DNA from: CADEFX01 sp046154585
GTDB taxonomy: Bacteria > Pseudomonadota > Alphaproteobacteria > Rhizobiales > Hyphomicrobiaceae
Length of the DNA stretch: 64,000 nucleotides
Direction: 5' to 3'
NCBI GenBank assembly: GCA_046154585.1
Contig: JBJXDX010000153.1
Span: 50,345 to 114,344, forward strand
In this document: one piece after another, positions 17,169-25,483 of the stretch
Position numbering within the stretch: position 1 is the first letter of the stretch
How the letters are laid out: every line of letters begins with the position of its first letter
Notes under the pieces: generated by a model
The model's input: only the letters and a program-made list of their open reading frames with translations
Database searches by the model: none
What the model was told of the DNA's origin: nothing
Program-made: the position numbers and the translations under genes

Positions 17169-18329
17169 TCAGACGCTCACGTGATAAGTCGGCACCAGCC
17201 GGCTGAGGGTGTCGGCGCCGGTCTCCGTGATGACGATCGTGTGGCCGAGCGACATGGCGAGGTTCTTGGGCGCATCGACCAGGATGGCGTGCAGGAACAG
17301 GACCATGCCTGGGACGGCTGGCAGCGGATTGCCGGAATAGAGCATCGGCGGCACGTCCATCCAGGTCGGCCGGTACAGGGCGCCGAGGGAGTAGCCGCAG
17401 GCAGACATGCGGGCCTGGCCGTAGCCTGCGTCGTCGTAGACGCGCCGATGGGCGTCATCGATCTCACCGATCGGCCGGCCCGGCTTCGCAGCTGCTGTCA
17501 TGGCGGCCAGTGCGTCGCGCGTGACCTCGAACATGGCCCGCTGCGCATCATTGCCTTTGCCGACGGCGATGGTACGCATCAGACAGGCGCTGTAGCGCCG
17601 ATAGCTGGCGGCGAACTCCATGGTGAGTTGATCGATAGGGTCCAGATGCCGGAAGCCCGTGGCGCTCCGCACGAGCAAGGCGCGGTCGCCGGAGCCGAGC
17701 ACCGGGCCTGACGGCGGGGGGTCGCCGCCGCCGGCCAGGATGGGCACCGAGCCTGCTGCGGCGATGTCACCCTCGAAGGCGCCGGGCTTGGCCGCAGCCA
17801 GCATGGCCTCGAGCGATTGATCGGCCAGCTCCGCCGATCGCCGCACGTAGGCGATCTCTGCCGGCGACTTCACGAGACGGAGATCGCGGACGACGTGGGA
17901 GGCGTCCACCAGGTCGCACCAGCCTTCCAGGCGCCGCCGGACGAGCTCGTATTTGTCGGCGGTCAGGCCGAAGGTGCGCAACTCGATGCCAACGCGGGCG
18001 CGTGCGAGCTTCTTCTCCTCCAGGATCGCCTTCAACTCGACCGAGGGGTCAGCGCCTTCGCGGTCATACCAGAGCCGGATATCCTCGATGGTCGACGTGC
18101 GCCGGGCCTGCTCCAGATCGGGTTTGCGAGTCAGGAGCGTGACCGGGTCCGCGCCAGCCGTCAGGACGGCGCACTGGAAGAAGACAAAGCCGCTCGTATC
18201 GAAGCCGGTAAGGTAATAGAGGCTTTCCTGCGCGAACAGGAGAATGGCGTCGAGCTTCTCGCGCCGCAGCACCTCGCGAGCTCGTGCCAAACGGCCGTCC
18301 AACTCGCTGCGTTCGAAATGAAGAGTCAT
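17169..18329 (-). CDS. M24-fold (creatinase/aminopeptidase P-like) protein lacking canonical metal ligands
   Basis: 386 residues from MTLHFERSEL, the usual opening of this branch; upstream in-frame ATGs lack ribosome sites. The N-terminal creatinase domain spans about residues 10-150. The C-terminal pita-bread domain starts near 155 (VKSPAEIAYVRRSAEL). The five metal ligands of metal-dependent M24 enzymes (D, D, H, E, E) align with E238, C249, the GYSLG segment (312-316), H347 and G361. The protein is therefore probably metal-independent, as creatinase is, or non-hydrolytic. A C-N hydrolase acting on an imported amine or amino-acid derivative is a reasonable guess. It is divergent from the polyamine-type importer operon. 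Confidence 0.8.
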   Translation of the reverse strand: MTLHFERSELDGRLARAREVLRREKLDAILLFAQESLYYLTGFDTSGFVFFQCAVLTAGADPVTLLTRKPDLEQARRTSTIEDIRLWYDREGADPSVELKAILEEKKLARARVGIELRTFGLTADKYELVRRRLEGWCDLVDASHVVRDLRLVKSPAEIAYVRRSAELADQSLEAMLAAAKPGAFEGDIAAAGSVPILAGGGDPPPSGPVLGSGDRALLVRSATGFRHLDPIDQLTMEFAASYRRYSACLMRTIAVGKGNDAQRAMFEVTRDALAAMTAAAKPGRPIGEIDDAHRRVYDDAGYGQARMSACGYSLGALYRPTWMDVPPMLYSGNPLPAVPGMVLFLHAILVDAPKNLAMSLGHTIVITETGADTLSRLVPTYHVSV

Positions 18330-18558
18330 TTCCCAACTGCTCCGGCTTGTCTCCAACCCGAGATTGCGCCGGGCCTTATCCAATATCAATTCCAACCCTG
18401 TGGGATCAGTCATGAGAGAAAGGTATGCAGTTGCTCGAAATCCGGCCAAAGCAAATACGCAACTGATTGATTTCCTTGACTTGGAGTAGAGCAATGCGGT
18501 GAAGTCGGAGGAACAAGAATTTTCGTCGCACCGGTCAATGCAGGTGGAGGGTCAAGTT

Positions 18559-19608
18559 ATGAAGACGACGGTGTTTGGTGTTGCCGCAGTTCTCGGCACG
18601 ATCATGGCGCTCGCGCCAAGCGAAAGCTTCGCGCAGCAGAGCATCACCATCTCGTCCTGGGGCGGCGCATTCCAGAAGGCGCAACGCGAGGCCTGGTTCA
18701 ATCTGGTCGAGAAGGAGCTCGGCATCACTGTCAAGGAGGACACCACCTCCGGCGTCGCCGACATCCGCGCGCAGGTCGCCTCCGGCCGGCCGACGTGGGA
18801 CCTCTCCACGCAAGGCGCGCACACGTGCGGCATCCTCGAGAAGGAAGGCAAGCTCGAGAAGCTCGATGCCGCCATCGTCAGCGATGCGGGCGTGCCCAAG
18901 GACCTCAAAACCGACTACTGGATCTCGCAGATCGTGTACTCGATCGCTATCGGCTGGCGCACCAAGGCCTTCGGCGACAAGAAGCCCGAGGGCTGGGCGG
19001 CGTTCTGGGATACGAAGAATTACCCAGGCCAGCGCTCGATGCGCCGCCATCCGATCTACAATCTCGAGGCAGCGCTGATCACCGACGGCGTGCCGATGGA
19101 CAAACTGTATCCGCTCGACGTGGACCGCGCGTTCAAGAAGCTCGAGGAGCTGAAACCGCACGTGCTCGTCTGGTGGAATTCCGGCGCACAGTCGGCGCAG
19201 ATCCTGCAGGACGGCGAGGTGGATATGGTGGGCGCTTGGAACGGGCGCATCCAGGCGGCGATGAAGGAGCCGAATGCCAAAGGCGGCCCGCTCGCCATCA
19301 CCTTCGACCAGCAGATGCTGGTGTCGGATTGCTGGCTGATCCCGAAGGGTGCTCCGAACAAGGATCTCGCCATGAAGGCGATCGCCATCATGATGCGCCC
19401 GGAGGTGAATGCACGCATCTCGCTGTACATCAACTATGCGCCGTCCAACCTGGGCGCATACGAAACCGGCGTGATCTCCAAGGAGCTGGCCGCGCAGCTT
19501 CCCAATTCGCCGGAGAACGTCAAGAAGGGCTTCCCGCTGAACGTCGACTGGTGGGTGAAGAACTCCGACGAGATGGTGAAGCGCTTCGACGCGTTCGTGC
19601 AGAAGTAG
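18559..19608 (+). CDS. ABC transporter substrate-binding protein, spermidine/putrescine type (PotD-like)
   Basis: 349 residues from the ATG preceded by GGAGG. The signal peptide is about residues 1-25 (AAVLGTIMALAPSESFAQ). The mature start ITISSWGGAFQKAQREAW is characteristic of family-1 extracytoplasmic proteins of the PotD/PotF type, and it keeps W-D-L near residue 75 and MVGAWNGR near 230. Relatives bind polyamines or other cationic amines, and some bind opines or thiamine. It heads an operon with PotA-, PotB- and PotC-like genes and a LysR gene, all rightward, and is divergent from the M24-fold gene. Confidence 0.9.
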   Translation: MKTTVFGVAAVLGTIMALAPSESFAQQSITISSWGGAFQKAQREAWFNLVEKELGITVKEDTTSGVADIRAQVASGRPTWDLSTQGAHTCGILEKEGKLEKLDAAIVSDAGVPKDLKTDYWISQIVYSIAIGWRTKAFGDKKPEGWAAFWDTKNYPGQRSMRRHPIYNLEAALITDGVPMDKLYPLDVDRAFKKLEELKPHVLVWWNSGAQSAQILQDGEVDMVGAWNGRIQAAMKEPNAKGGPLAITFDQQMLVSDCWLIPKGAPNKDLAMKAIAIMMRPEVNARISLYINYAPSNLGAYETGVISKELAAQLPNSPENVKKGFPLNVDWWVKNSDEMVKRFDAFVQK

Positions 19609-19726
19609 TGACTCTCCGCGCACCCGGCGGCCGGCGCTTCCTCGACTGGCGGGAAGCGAACTGGCCCCCGGCCACGTGTGAGGGCTGCGAGCCGGTGATC
19701 CGAGGCGCATCGCTGTCGAATCCTGA

Positions 19727-20815
19727 ATGAAGAGCGTGGCCACAATCTCACTGCCGATCTCGATCCAAGACGTCACAAAGACGTACGGAAAGATGGCGGC
19801 GCTCGACAATGTCAGCCTCGAGGTCGCGAGCGGCGAGTTCATCACGCTGCTGGGGCCCTCCGGCTCAGGCAAGACGACGCTGCTGATGGTGCTCGCGGGC
19901 TTCATCCGGCCCGACAGCGGCGAGGTGCGCTTCGGCGACCGCGACGTCACGCTCCTGCCGCCGCACAAGCGCGACATCGGCATGGTGTTCCAGAACTACG
20001 CCCTGTTTCCGCACATGAGCGTGGCCGGCAACCTGGCTTATCCGCTCAAACTGCGAGGTATAGGGCGGGCAGAGATCGAGGAGCGCGTACGCCGCGCCCT
20101 CGACATGGTGCAGCTTGCGGGGCTGGGCGAGCGCCAAGTCGACCAGCTTTCCGGCGGGCAGCGGCAGCGCATCGCGCTGGCGCGCGCCATCATCTTCGAG
20201 CCGCGCATCCTGCTCATGGACGAGCCGTTGTCTGCGCTCGACAAGAAGCTGCGCGAGCAGATGCAGATCGAGGTGCGCCACCTGCATCAGCGGCTCGGCA
20301 TGACGACAGTGTATGTGACGCACGATCAGCGCGAGGCCCTGACCATGTCGGACCGCATCGCCGTGATCGATCACGGTCGATTCCGGCAGATCGACAAGCC
20401 AGTGGATCTCTACGAGCGGCCCGGCAACCGGTTCATCGCCGAGTTCATCGGCGAGTCGCACTTCCTTCCGGTTCAGGTGAAGAATGGCGGCGCCTACCTC
20501 GGGGACACGGCGCTGAAGCTGTCGCATCCTCCGCGCCACAGCGCAGCGGCGCAGTATCTCGTGCTGCGGCCGGAAAAGCTGAAGGTCGTCGATCAGGCCG
20601 ACGGTGCCGGGCTCAATGTCTTTGCGGGCGAAGTGAAGGAGCTGGTCTACCAGGGCGAAAGCTCGCTGCTGTACGTGGCGCTGCCCGGCGGTGAGCCGAT
20701 CGCGGTGCGCCATCCCGCTGGCAGCACCGAGCGAGCCCTGCCGCCGCCCGGCGCGCCGATAACGCTCGGCCTTGCGCCGGGCGACACCATCATCGTGCCG
20801 GCGGACGAGGGCTGA
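19727..20815 (+). CDS. Polyamine-type ABC transporter ATP-binding protein (PotA-like)
   Basis: 362 residues. Walker A is GPSGSGKTT, the Q-loop is VFQNYALFPH, the signature is LSGGQRQR, Walker B is ILLMDEPLSALD, and the switch His is in VTHDQREAL. The C-terminal TOBE domain (about residues 280-355) fits the PotA/CysA/MalK-like regulatory fold. The ATP-hydrolysing dimer drives the PotBC-like permease. It begins 118 bases after the binding-protein gene, and its end precedes the permease start by four bases. Confidence 0.93.
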   Translation: MKSVATISLPISIQDVTKTYGKMAALDNVSLEVASGEFITLLGPSGSGKTTLLMVLAGFIRPDSGEVRFGDRDVTLLPPHKRDIGMVFQNYALFPHMSVAGNLAYPLKLRGIGRAEIEERVRRALDMVQLAGLGERQVDQLSGGQRQRIALARAIIFEPRILLMDEPLSALDKKLREQMQIEVRHLHQRLGMTTVYVTHDQREALTMSDRIAVIDHGRFRQIDKPVDLYERPGNRFIAEFIGESHFLPVQVKNGGAYLGDTALKLSHPPRHSAAAQYLVLRPEKLKVVDQADGAGLNVFAGEVKELVYQGESSLLYVALPGGEPIAVRHPAGSTERALPPPGAPITLGLAPGDTIIVPADEG

Positions 20816-20819
20816 CGCC

Positions 20820-21731
20820 ATGGCTATCGTCGCCGAGCAAGTCCAGAACGACCCTATGCCTCGGCAGGCCCGCAACGCTGCTGAGCTCAAGGCGCAGGAG
20901 CGGGCAGAGCAGTGGATGCTGGGCAGCCTGGCGCTTCCGGGATTGCTGCTGATCGCAGTCGTTGCGCTTGCACCCATCGCGTGGCTGTTCTGGCTGTCGT
21001 TTCGCGATGCCGAGGGCCTGACGCTGGCGCACTATGCGCGGCTGCTTCACCCCTCGTATCTCATAACGCTGAGGACGACGTTCGAGCTGTCGTTCCTGGT
21101 GACGATCATCTGCATCCTGCTTGGCTATCCTCTGGCCTACATCACGGCGCAGGCGCGCCCGCGCGTCGCGGCGCTGCTGCTGGTCCTCGTGCTGTTTCCA
21201 GTCTGGACCTCGCTGCTGGTGCGCTGCTACGCGTGGCTGGTGCTGCTGCAGCGGCGCGGGCTCATCAACAACTGGCTGACAGACCTCGGGCTGATCGACG
21301 GGCCGCTACGTCTGGTGCACAACTTCCTGGGCACAACCATCGGCATGGTGCACATCATGCTGCCGTTCATGGTGCTGCCGCTGTACGCCTCGATGCGGGC
21401 GATCAATCAGGACTACATGCGCGCAGCGGCTAACCTTGGAGCGTCGCCGGTCAAGGCGTTCTGGCAGATCTACGTGCCGCTGTCGCTGCCGGGGCTCGCG
21501 GCCGGCATCGTCATCGTATTCGTGCTGTGCCTGGGCTTCTACGTGACACCAGCGCTGCTCGGTGGCGGACGGGTGATGATGTGGTCGATGCAGATCGAGC
21601 GCAACGTCACGTACTACGGGGACTGGGGAGCGGCGAGCGCCTTGGGAGTCGTGCTGCTGGTGCTGACGCTCGGCATTCTCTGGCTGATCGGCCGGATCAT
21701 CGGCTTCGACAAGCTGACGGGGGCGCGCTGA
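20820..21731 (+). CDS. Polyamine-type ABC transporter permease (PotB-like)
   Basis: 303 residues from the ATG four bases after the ATPase stop. It has a polar N-terminus of about 35 residues and then six predicted membrane helices. The cytoplasmic EAA loop reads YMRAAANLGASPVKAFWQIYVPLSLPG, typical of PotB/PotH. It forms the channel with the PotC-like subunit. Its stop overlaps the next start by one base (TGATG), so translation is coupled. Confidence 0.93.
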   Translation: MAIVAEQVQNDPMPRQARNAAELKAQERAEQWMLGSLALPGLLLIAVVALAPIAWLFWLSFRDAEGLTLAHYARLLHPSYLITLRTTFELSFLVTIICILLGYPLAYITAQARPRVAALLLVLVLFPVWTSLLVRCYAWLVLLQRRGLINNWLTDLGLIDGPLRLVHNFLGTTIGMVHIMLPFMVLPLYASMRAINQDYMRAAANLGASPVKAFWQIYVPLSLPGLAAGIVIVFVLCLGFYVTPALLGGGRVMMWSMQIERNVTYYGDWGAASALGVVLLVLTLGILWLIGRIIGFDKLTGAR

Positions 21732-22549
21732 TGCTCTCCCGCGCGGCAACGGAGACGCAGATCACGCATGGGCGCCGGCTGTGGCTTTACGTGATCGTCG
21801 CGCTGATCGTGCTGTTCCTGATTGCACCCAGCGTCCTGGTGGTGCCGCTCAGCTTCTCGGATTCGCGCTACCTGCAATTCCCGCCGCCGGGCTGGTCGAC
21901 GCGTTGGTATGAAGCCTACTTCGGCTCCGTCGAATGGCGCGAGGCCACGTATGTCTCCTTCGCAGCCGCGATCCTCACCATGGTGGTATCGACAGCGCTC
22001 GGCACATTGGCCGCGTATGGGCTGCATATGCTGCGCGGGGCGCTGTCCAAGGCCGCCTACGCCGTGTTCACGCTGCCGCTGATCATTCCCGGCATCCTGA
22101 TTGCCATCGGTATTTTCCTGTTCTACGCGCAGCTCGGGCTGAACAACACGCTGACCGGCATCGTGCTCGCGCATTCGGTGGTGGCCATTCCGCTGGTGAT
22201 CATCACGGTGGCGTCGAGCCTCAAGAGCTACGACATGAATCAGGAGATGGTGGCGCGCAGCCTGGGCGCGAGCCGGCCCTGGGCGTTTCTCACCGTCACA
22301 CTCCCGCAAATCAAGATCTCGGTAATTTCGGGCGCGCTGCTGGCGTTCATCACATCGCTCGACGAAGTTGTGATCTCATTGTTCATCGCCGGTGGTGACA
22401 AAGCGACGTTGACCAAGCGCATGTTCAACGCACTGCGGGACGAGATCGATCCGACCATCGCGTCGATATCGACGCTGCTCATTGTCGTGTCGGTGCTGCT
22501 GCTGGGGGTCAGCCAGTTTGCACAGGCGCGCTCGCGCGGGTCGACTTGA
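21731..22549 (+). CDS. Polyamine-type ABC transporter permease (PotC-like)
   Basis: 272 residues and six membrane helices. The first membrane helix is followed by VPLSFSDSRYLQFPPPGWSTRWYEAYF, a well-conserved periplasmic segment of PotC/PotI permeases. The EAA loop is MVARSLGASRPWAFLTVTLPQIK. The last base of its stop is the first base of the LysR ATG, so the regulator is translated with the transporter. Longer in-frame extensions upstream only mirror the PotB-like coding sequence. Confidence 0.93.
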   Translation: MLSRAATETQITHGRRLWLYVIVALIVLFLIAPSVLVVPLSFSDSRYLQFPPPGWSTRWYEAYFGSVEWREATYVSFAAAILTMVVSTALGTLAAYGLHMLRGALSKAAYAVFTLPLIIPGILIAIGIFLFYAQLGLNNTLTGIVLAHSVVAIPLVIITVASSLKSYDMNQEMVARSLGASRPWAFLTVTLPQIKISVISGALLAFITSLDEVVISLFIAGGDKATLTKRMFNALRDEIDPTIASISTLLIVVSVLLLGVSQFAQARSRGST

Positions 22550-23541
22550 TGGCTCGTGCGCGGCCGCCGGTCCGAGCCAACCCGATCGACCTGAGCCGCG
22601 CCGACCTCAACCTGCTCGTGCTGTTCGAGGCCGTGCTGCAGGAGCGCCATGTCGGCCGGGCTGCCGGACGGCTGAACCTGTCGCCGTCGGCCGTCAGCCA
22701 TGGCCTCGGGAGGCTGCGGCGGCTTCTCAGCGATCCGCTGTTTCTGAGGACTCCCAAAGGTGTGGTTCCGACCGAGCGGGCCACAAAGCTGGCGGAGCCG
22801 ATCGCGGACATCCTTGCGCGCGTGCGGACCGTCGTGTCGACGGCCGAGCCGTTCGACGCCGCCACATCGGCACGGCGGTTCACGCTCGGCGCACCGGATG
22901 GGACCTCTGCGGTGATCCTGCCGCCGCTGCTCGAGGCGTTGGCCCGGCGCGCGCCTGGCATCAACATCAGCGTGCGGCAACTCCTGCCGCCGCGCCCGGT
23001 GGCTTCGGCCGAGCTTGCCTGGCAGCCCGCCCTCGACGAACTGGAGGAACGCGTCATCGACATCGCCATCATTCCGATCGGCGATGTACCGGCGCGATTT
23101 GCGGCGCAGACGCTCTATGAGGAGGAGTTCATCGTCGCCTCACGCGCCGATCATCCCTATACGACGGCGCCGACCCTGAAGCGGTTTTGCCGGATGCAGC
23201 ATCTGCTCGTGTCACTCACCGGCGATGCGCATGGCTTCGTGGACGACGCTCTGGCCAAGCGCAATCAGTCACGCCGGATCACGCTGACCGTGCCGAACTT
23301 CATGATGGCGCTCGCCATTCTCGCGGAGACGGATCTCTTGGCTGCGTTGCCAAAGCAGCTCGTGGCCACGCATGGCGCGCGCTTCGGCGTGGTCGGCACG
23401 AAGGCGCCCATACCCCTGCGACGCGATCAGATTCGGGCGGTGGCATCCAAGGCCGCGTTGATGGACGCGGGAGTCGCGTGGCTCTTCGGCGTGCTGCAGA
23501 GCATCGCCCTACCCAAACCTACAGCGCGCAAGAAGCGCTAG
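22549..23541 (+). CDS. LysR-family transcriptional regulator
   Basis: 330 residues. The N-terminal winged helix-turn-helix is at about residues 17-76 (LNLLVLFEAVLQERHVGRAAGRLNLS and later SHGLGRLRRLLSDPLF). A type-2 periplasmic-binding-like effector domain follows. LysR genes usually stand divergent from their targets; this one is the last gene of the transporter operon and overlaps the permease stop by one base, suggesting autoregulated control with the importer. Its stop codon shares the palindrome CTAG with the stop of the converging DppC-like gene. Confidence 0.9.
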   Translation: MARARPPVRANPIDLSRADLNLLVLFEAVLQERHVGRAAGRLNLSPSAVSHGLGRLRRLLSDPLFLRTPKGVVPTERATKLAEPIADILARVRTVVSTAEPFDAATSARRFTLGAPDGTSAVILPPLLEALARRAPGINISVRQLLPPRPVASAELAWQPALDELEERVIDIAIIPIGDVPARFAAQTLYEEEFIVASRADHPYTTAPTLKRFCRMQHLLVSLTGDAHGFVDDALAKRNQSRRITLTVPNFMMALAILAETDLLAALPKQLVATHGARFGVVGTKAPIPLRRDQIRAVASKAALMDAGVAWLFGVLQSIALPKPTARKKR

Positions 23542-24446
23542 ACAGCGTTGCGCAGTCGCGGATCGAGGGCGTCGCGGATGCCATCGCCGAGCAGATTGAA
23601 GGCGAGCACGGTCAGCGTGATGGCGAGTCCGGGAAACAGCACGAGCCACCACGGCGGGACGAGGCCCGAGTTCAGGGCATCCGACAGCATGTTGCCCCAG
23701 GTCGGGCTGGGGGGCGGAATACCGACCCCGAGGAAGCCGAGCGACGCCTCGATGACGATGGCGACGCCGAGGTGCGTGGTCGCGAGAATGAGATAGGGCG
23801 CCACGCACTGCGGCAGGATATGCCGGAACATGAGCCGGCGGTTGGAGGCGCCGAGGCCGCGGGCGGCTTCGACGTATTGCATTTCCTTCAAGGATAAGAC
23901 CACGGATCGGATGACGCGTCCGCCAAAGGGAATGCGCGTGATGGCGATCGCCACGATGACCGTCCAGGTGCCGGCGCCGAGGGCCATGGCGATGGCCATG
24001 GCCAATATCAGGTCTGGAAACGATTGCATGAACTCGATCAGGCGCTGGCTGATGAGGTCGAAACGTCCGCCGAAGAACCCGCACGCCAATCCCCAAAGCG
24101 CGCCCAGCGTCGTTCCAAACAACACCGCAGCGAATGCGACCATCAACGATGTGCGGCTGCCGTGGATAACCCTGCTCAAGGTATCGCGCCCCACCTGGTC
24201 CGTGCCGAACCAGTTCTTCTCGCTCGGCGGCTTCGTCATCGCCCGGAAGTTGGATTTCAGGGGATCGTGCGGAGCAAGCACAGGCGCGCAAACCGCCATG
24301 ACCACGATCGAGGCTGCAACGAGGCCCCAGAACGCCGACATCGGCGAGCGGCGTACGAACGAAAAGAAGCCTTCACGCATGCGCCGCAAGATCGATGGCT
24401 TGAACGTCGCAGGCGGCGCCACGCTTCCGGGATGGGTTGCGGTCAT
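23538..24446 (-). CDS. Dipeptide-type ABC transporter permease, second system (DppC-like)
   Basis: 302 residues with the OppC/DppC N-terminal segment (FFSFVRRSPMSAFWG), the loop FGTDQVGRDTLSRVIHGSRTSL, and the EAA loop YVEAARGLGASNRRLMFRHILPQ. It has six membrane helices in total. Its ATG overlaps the DppB-like stop by four bases. The ATPases of this system are not downstream but on the other strand, beyond the binding-protein gene. Confidence 0.92.
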   Translation of the reverse strand: MTATHPGSVAPPATFKPSILRRMREGFFSFVRRSPMSAFWGLVAASIVVMAVCAPVLAPHDPLKSNFRAMTKPPSEKNWFGTDQVGRDTLSRVIHGSRTSLMVAFAAVLFGTTLGALWGLACGFFGGRFDLISQRLIEFMQSFPDLILAMAIAMALGAGTWTVIVAIAITRIPFGGRVIRSVVLSLKEMQYVEAARGLGASNRRLMFRHILPQCVAPYLILATTHLGVAIVIEASLGFLGVGIPPPSPTWGNMLSDALNSGLVPPWWLVLFPGLAITLTVLAFNLLGDGIRDALDPRLRNAV

Positions 24447-25399
24447 TGATACCGGATCCTCGGGTCGAGCCAGGCGATGACGACATCCACCACAATGTTG
24501 AGCAGCACGAAAACGCAGGCGTAGAGGAACACCAGGTTCTGCATGACGAAGACGTCGCGCTCCTTCACGGCGATGAACATCGCATCGCCGAGACCCGGCG
24601 CACCAAAGGCGCGCTCGACCGGAATCGAGCCGGCCAGCACGAAACCGAGCAGAATGCCCGAGAGCGTGATGACGGGCAGCAGCGCGTTCGGCAGCGCGTG
24701 CAGCGCGATCACGAGACGGCTCGACAGGCCCTTGGCCCGCGCCGTGCGCACATAGTCCTCGCGGATGACCTCGAGCAGGCTCGAACGCGCCATGCGGGCG
24801 ATGTAGGCGGCCTGTCCGAGGCCAAGGACGATGGCCGGGCCGATGACGATCTGCAGATTGAGAAGCGGATCGGAGAAGAACGGAGCACCGGTGAGGGGCG
24901 CGCGATAGCCGAACCAGAACAGCAGGGCGAGGACGATCAGGATGCCGAACCAGAAGCCCGGAACGGCGAGAAAGAGGATCGAGAAGAAACGCGTGACGTT
25001 ATCCCAGACGCTGTTGGGCTTGAGCGCGCTGACAAGGGCTACCGGAATGCCGACGAGCCAGGAAAACAGCACGGATAGAAATGCGATCTGCGCCGTCAGA
25101 GGCGCGCGGCGCGAGATCATGTCCGCCACACTCTCGGCTCTGAAGAACGATCGGCCGAATTCGCCGCGAGCGACATCCCCGACCCAAGAAAGATATTGCT
25201 TCCAGAGCGGATCAGAGAGGCCCAAGTCCGCCATGTACATGGCCCGCTGCTCATCCGTCAGCTTGGTGAACCCGTCGGGTCCGAAGAGCGCCACCAGCGG
25301 ATCACCCGGCAGCACGCGCATGATGACGAACACGACGATGGACACGCCGATGATCGTCAGCATTCCGAAGACAAGACGGCGCGCGATATAACTGAGCAT
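24443..25399 (-). CDS. Dipeptide-type ABC transporter permease, second system (DppB-like)
   Basis: 318 residues, opening MLSYIARRLVFGMLTIIGVSI and RVLPGDPL as in OppB/DppB. The EAA loop is VIREDYVRTARAKGLSSRLVIALHALPN, and the C-terminus ends VVIAWLDPRIRYQ. It forms the channel with the DppC-like partner encoded next to it. It starts 84 bases after the binding-protein gene on the same strand. Confidence 0.92.
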   Translation of the reverse strand: MLSYIARRLVFGMLTIIGVSIVVFVIMRVLPGDPLVALFGPDGFTKLTDEQRAMYMADLGLSDPLWKQYLSWVGDVARGEFGRSFFRAESVADMISRRAPLTAQIAFLSVLFSWLVGIPVALVSALKPNSVWDNVTRFFSILFLAVPGFWFGILIVLALLFWFGYRAPLTGAPFFSDPLLNLQIVIGPAIVLGLGQAAYIARMARSSLLEVIREDYVRTARAKGLSSRLVIALHALPNALLPVITLSGILLGFVLAGSIPVERAFGAPGLGDAMFIAVKERDVFVMQNLVFLYACVFVLLNIVVDVVIAWLDPRIRYQ

Positions 25400-25483
25400 T
25401 GACCTCGACCATCGCGTTCAGCGAGGCTTTCCAGGCCGCCGCGGAGAGCGGTGCGGCGGCCCGACCTGAGAACGATCGTCCGG

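Noticed and set aside
18535..19983. Long open frame (482 residues) antisense to the PotD-like gene
   Set aside because: No domain or codon sense. It follows the third-position bias of the real gene on the other strand.
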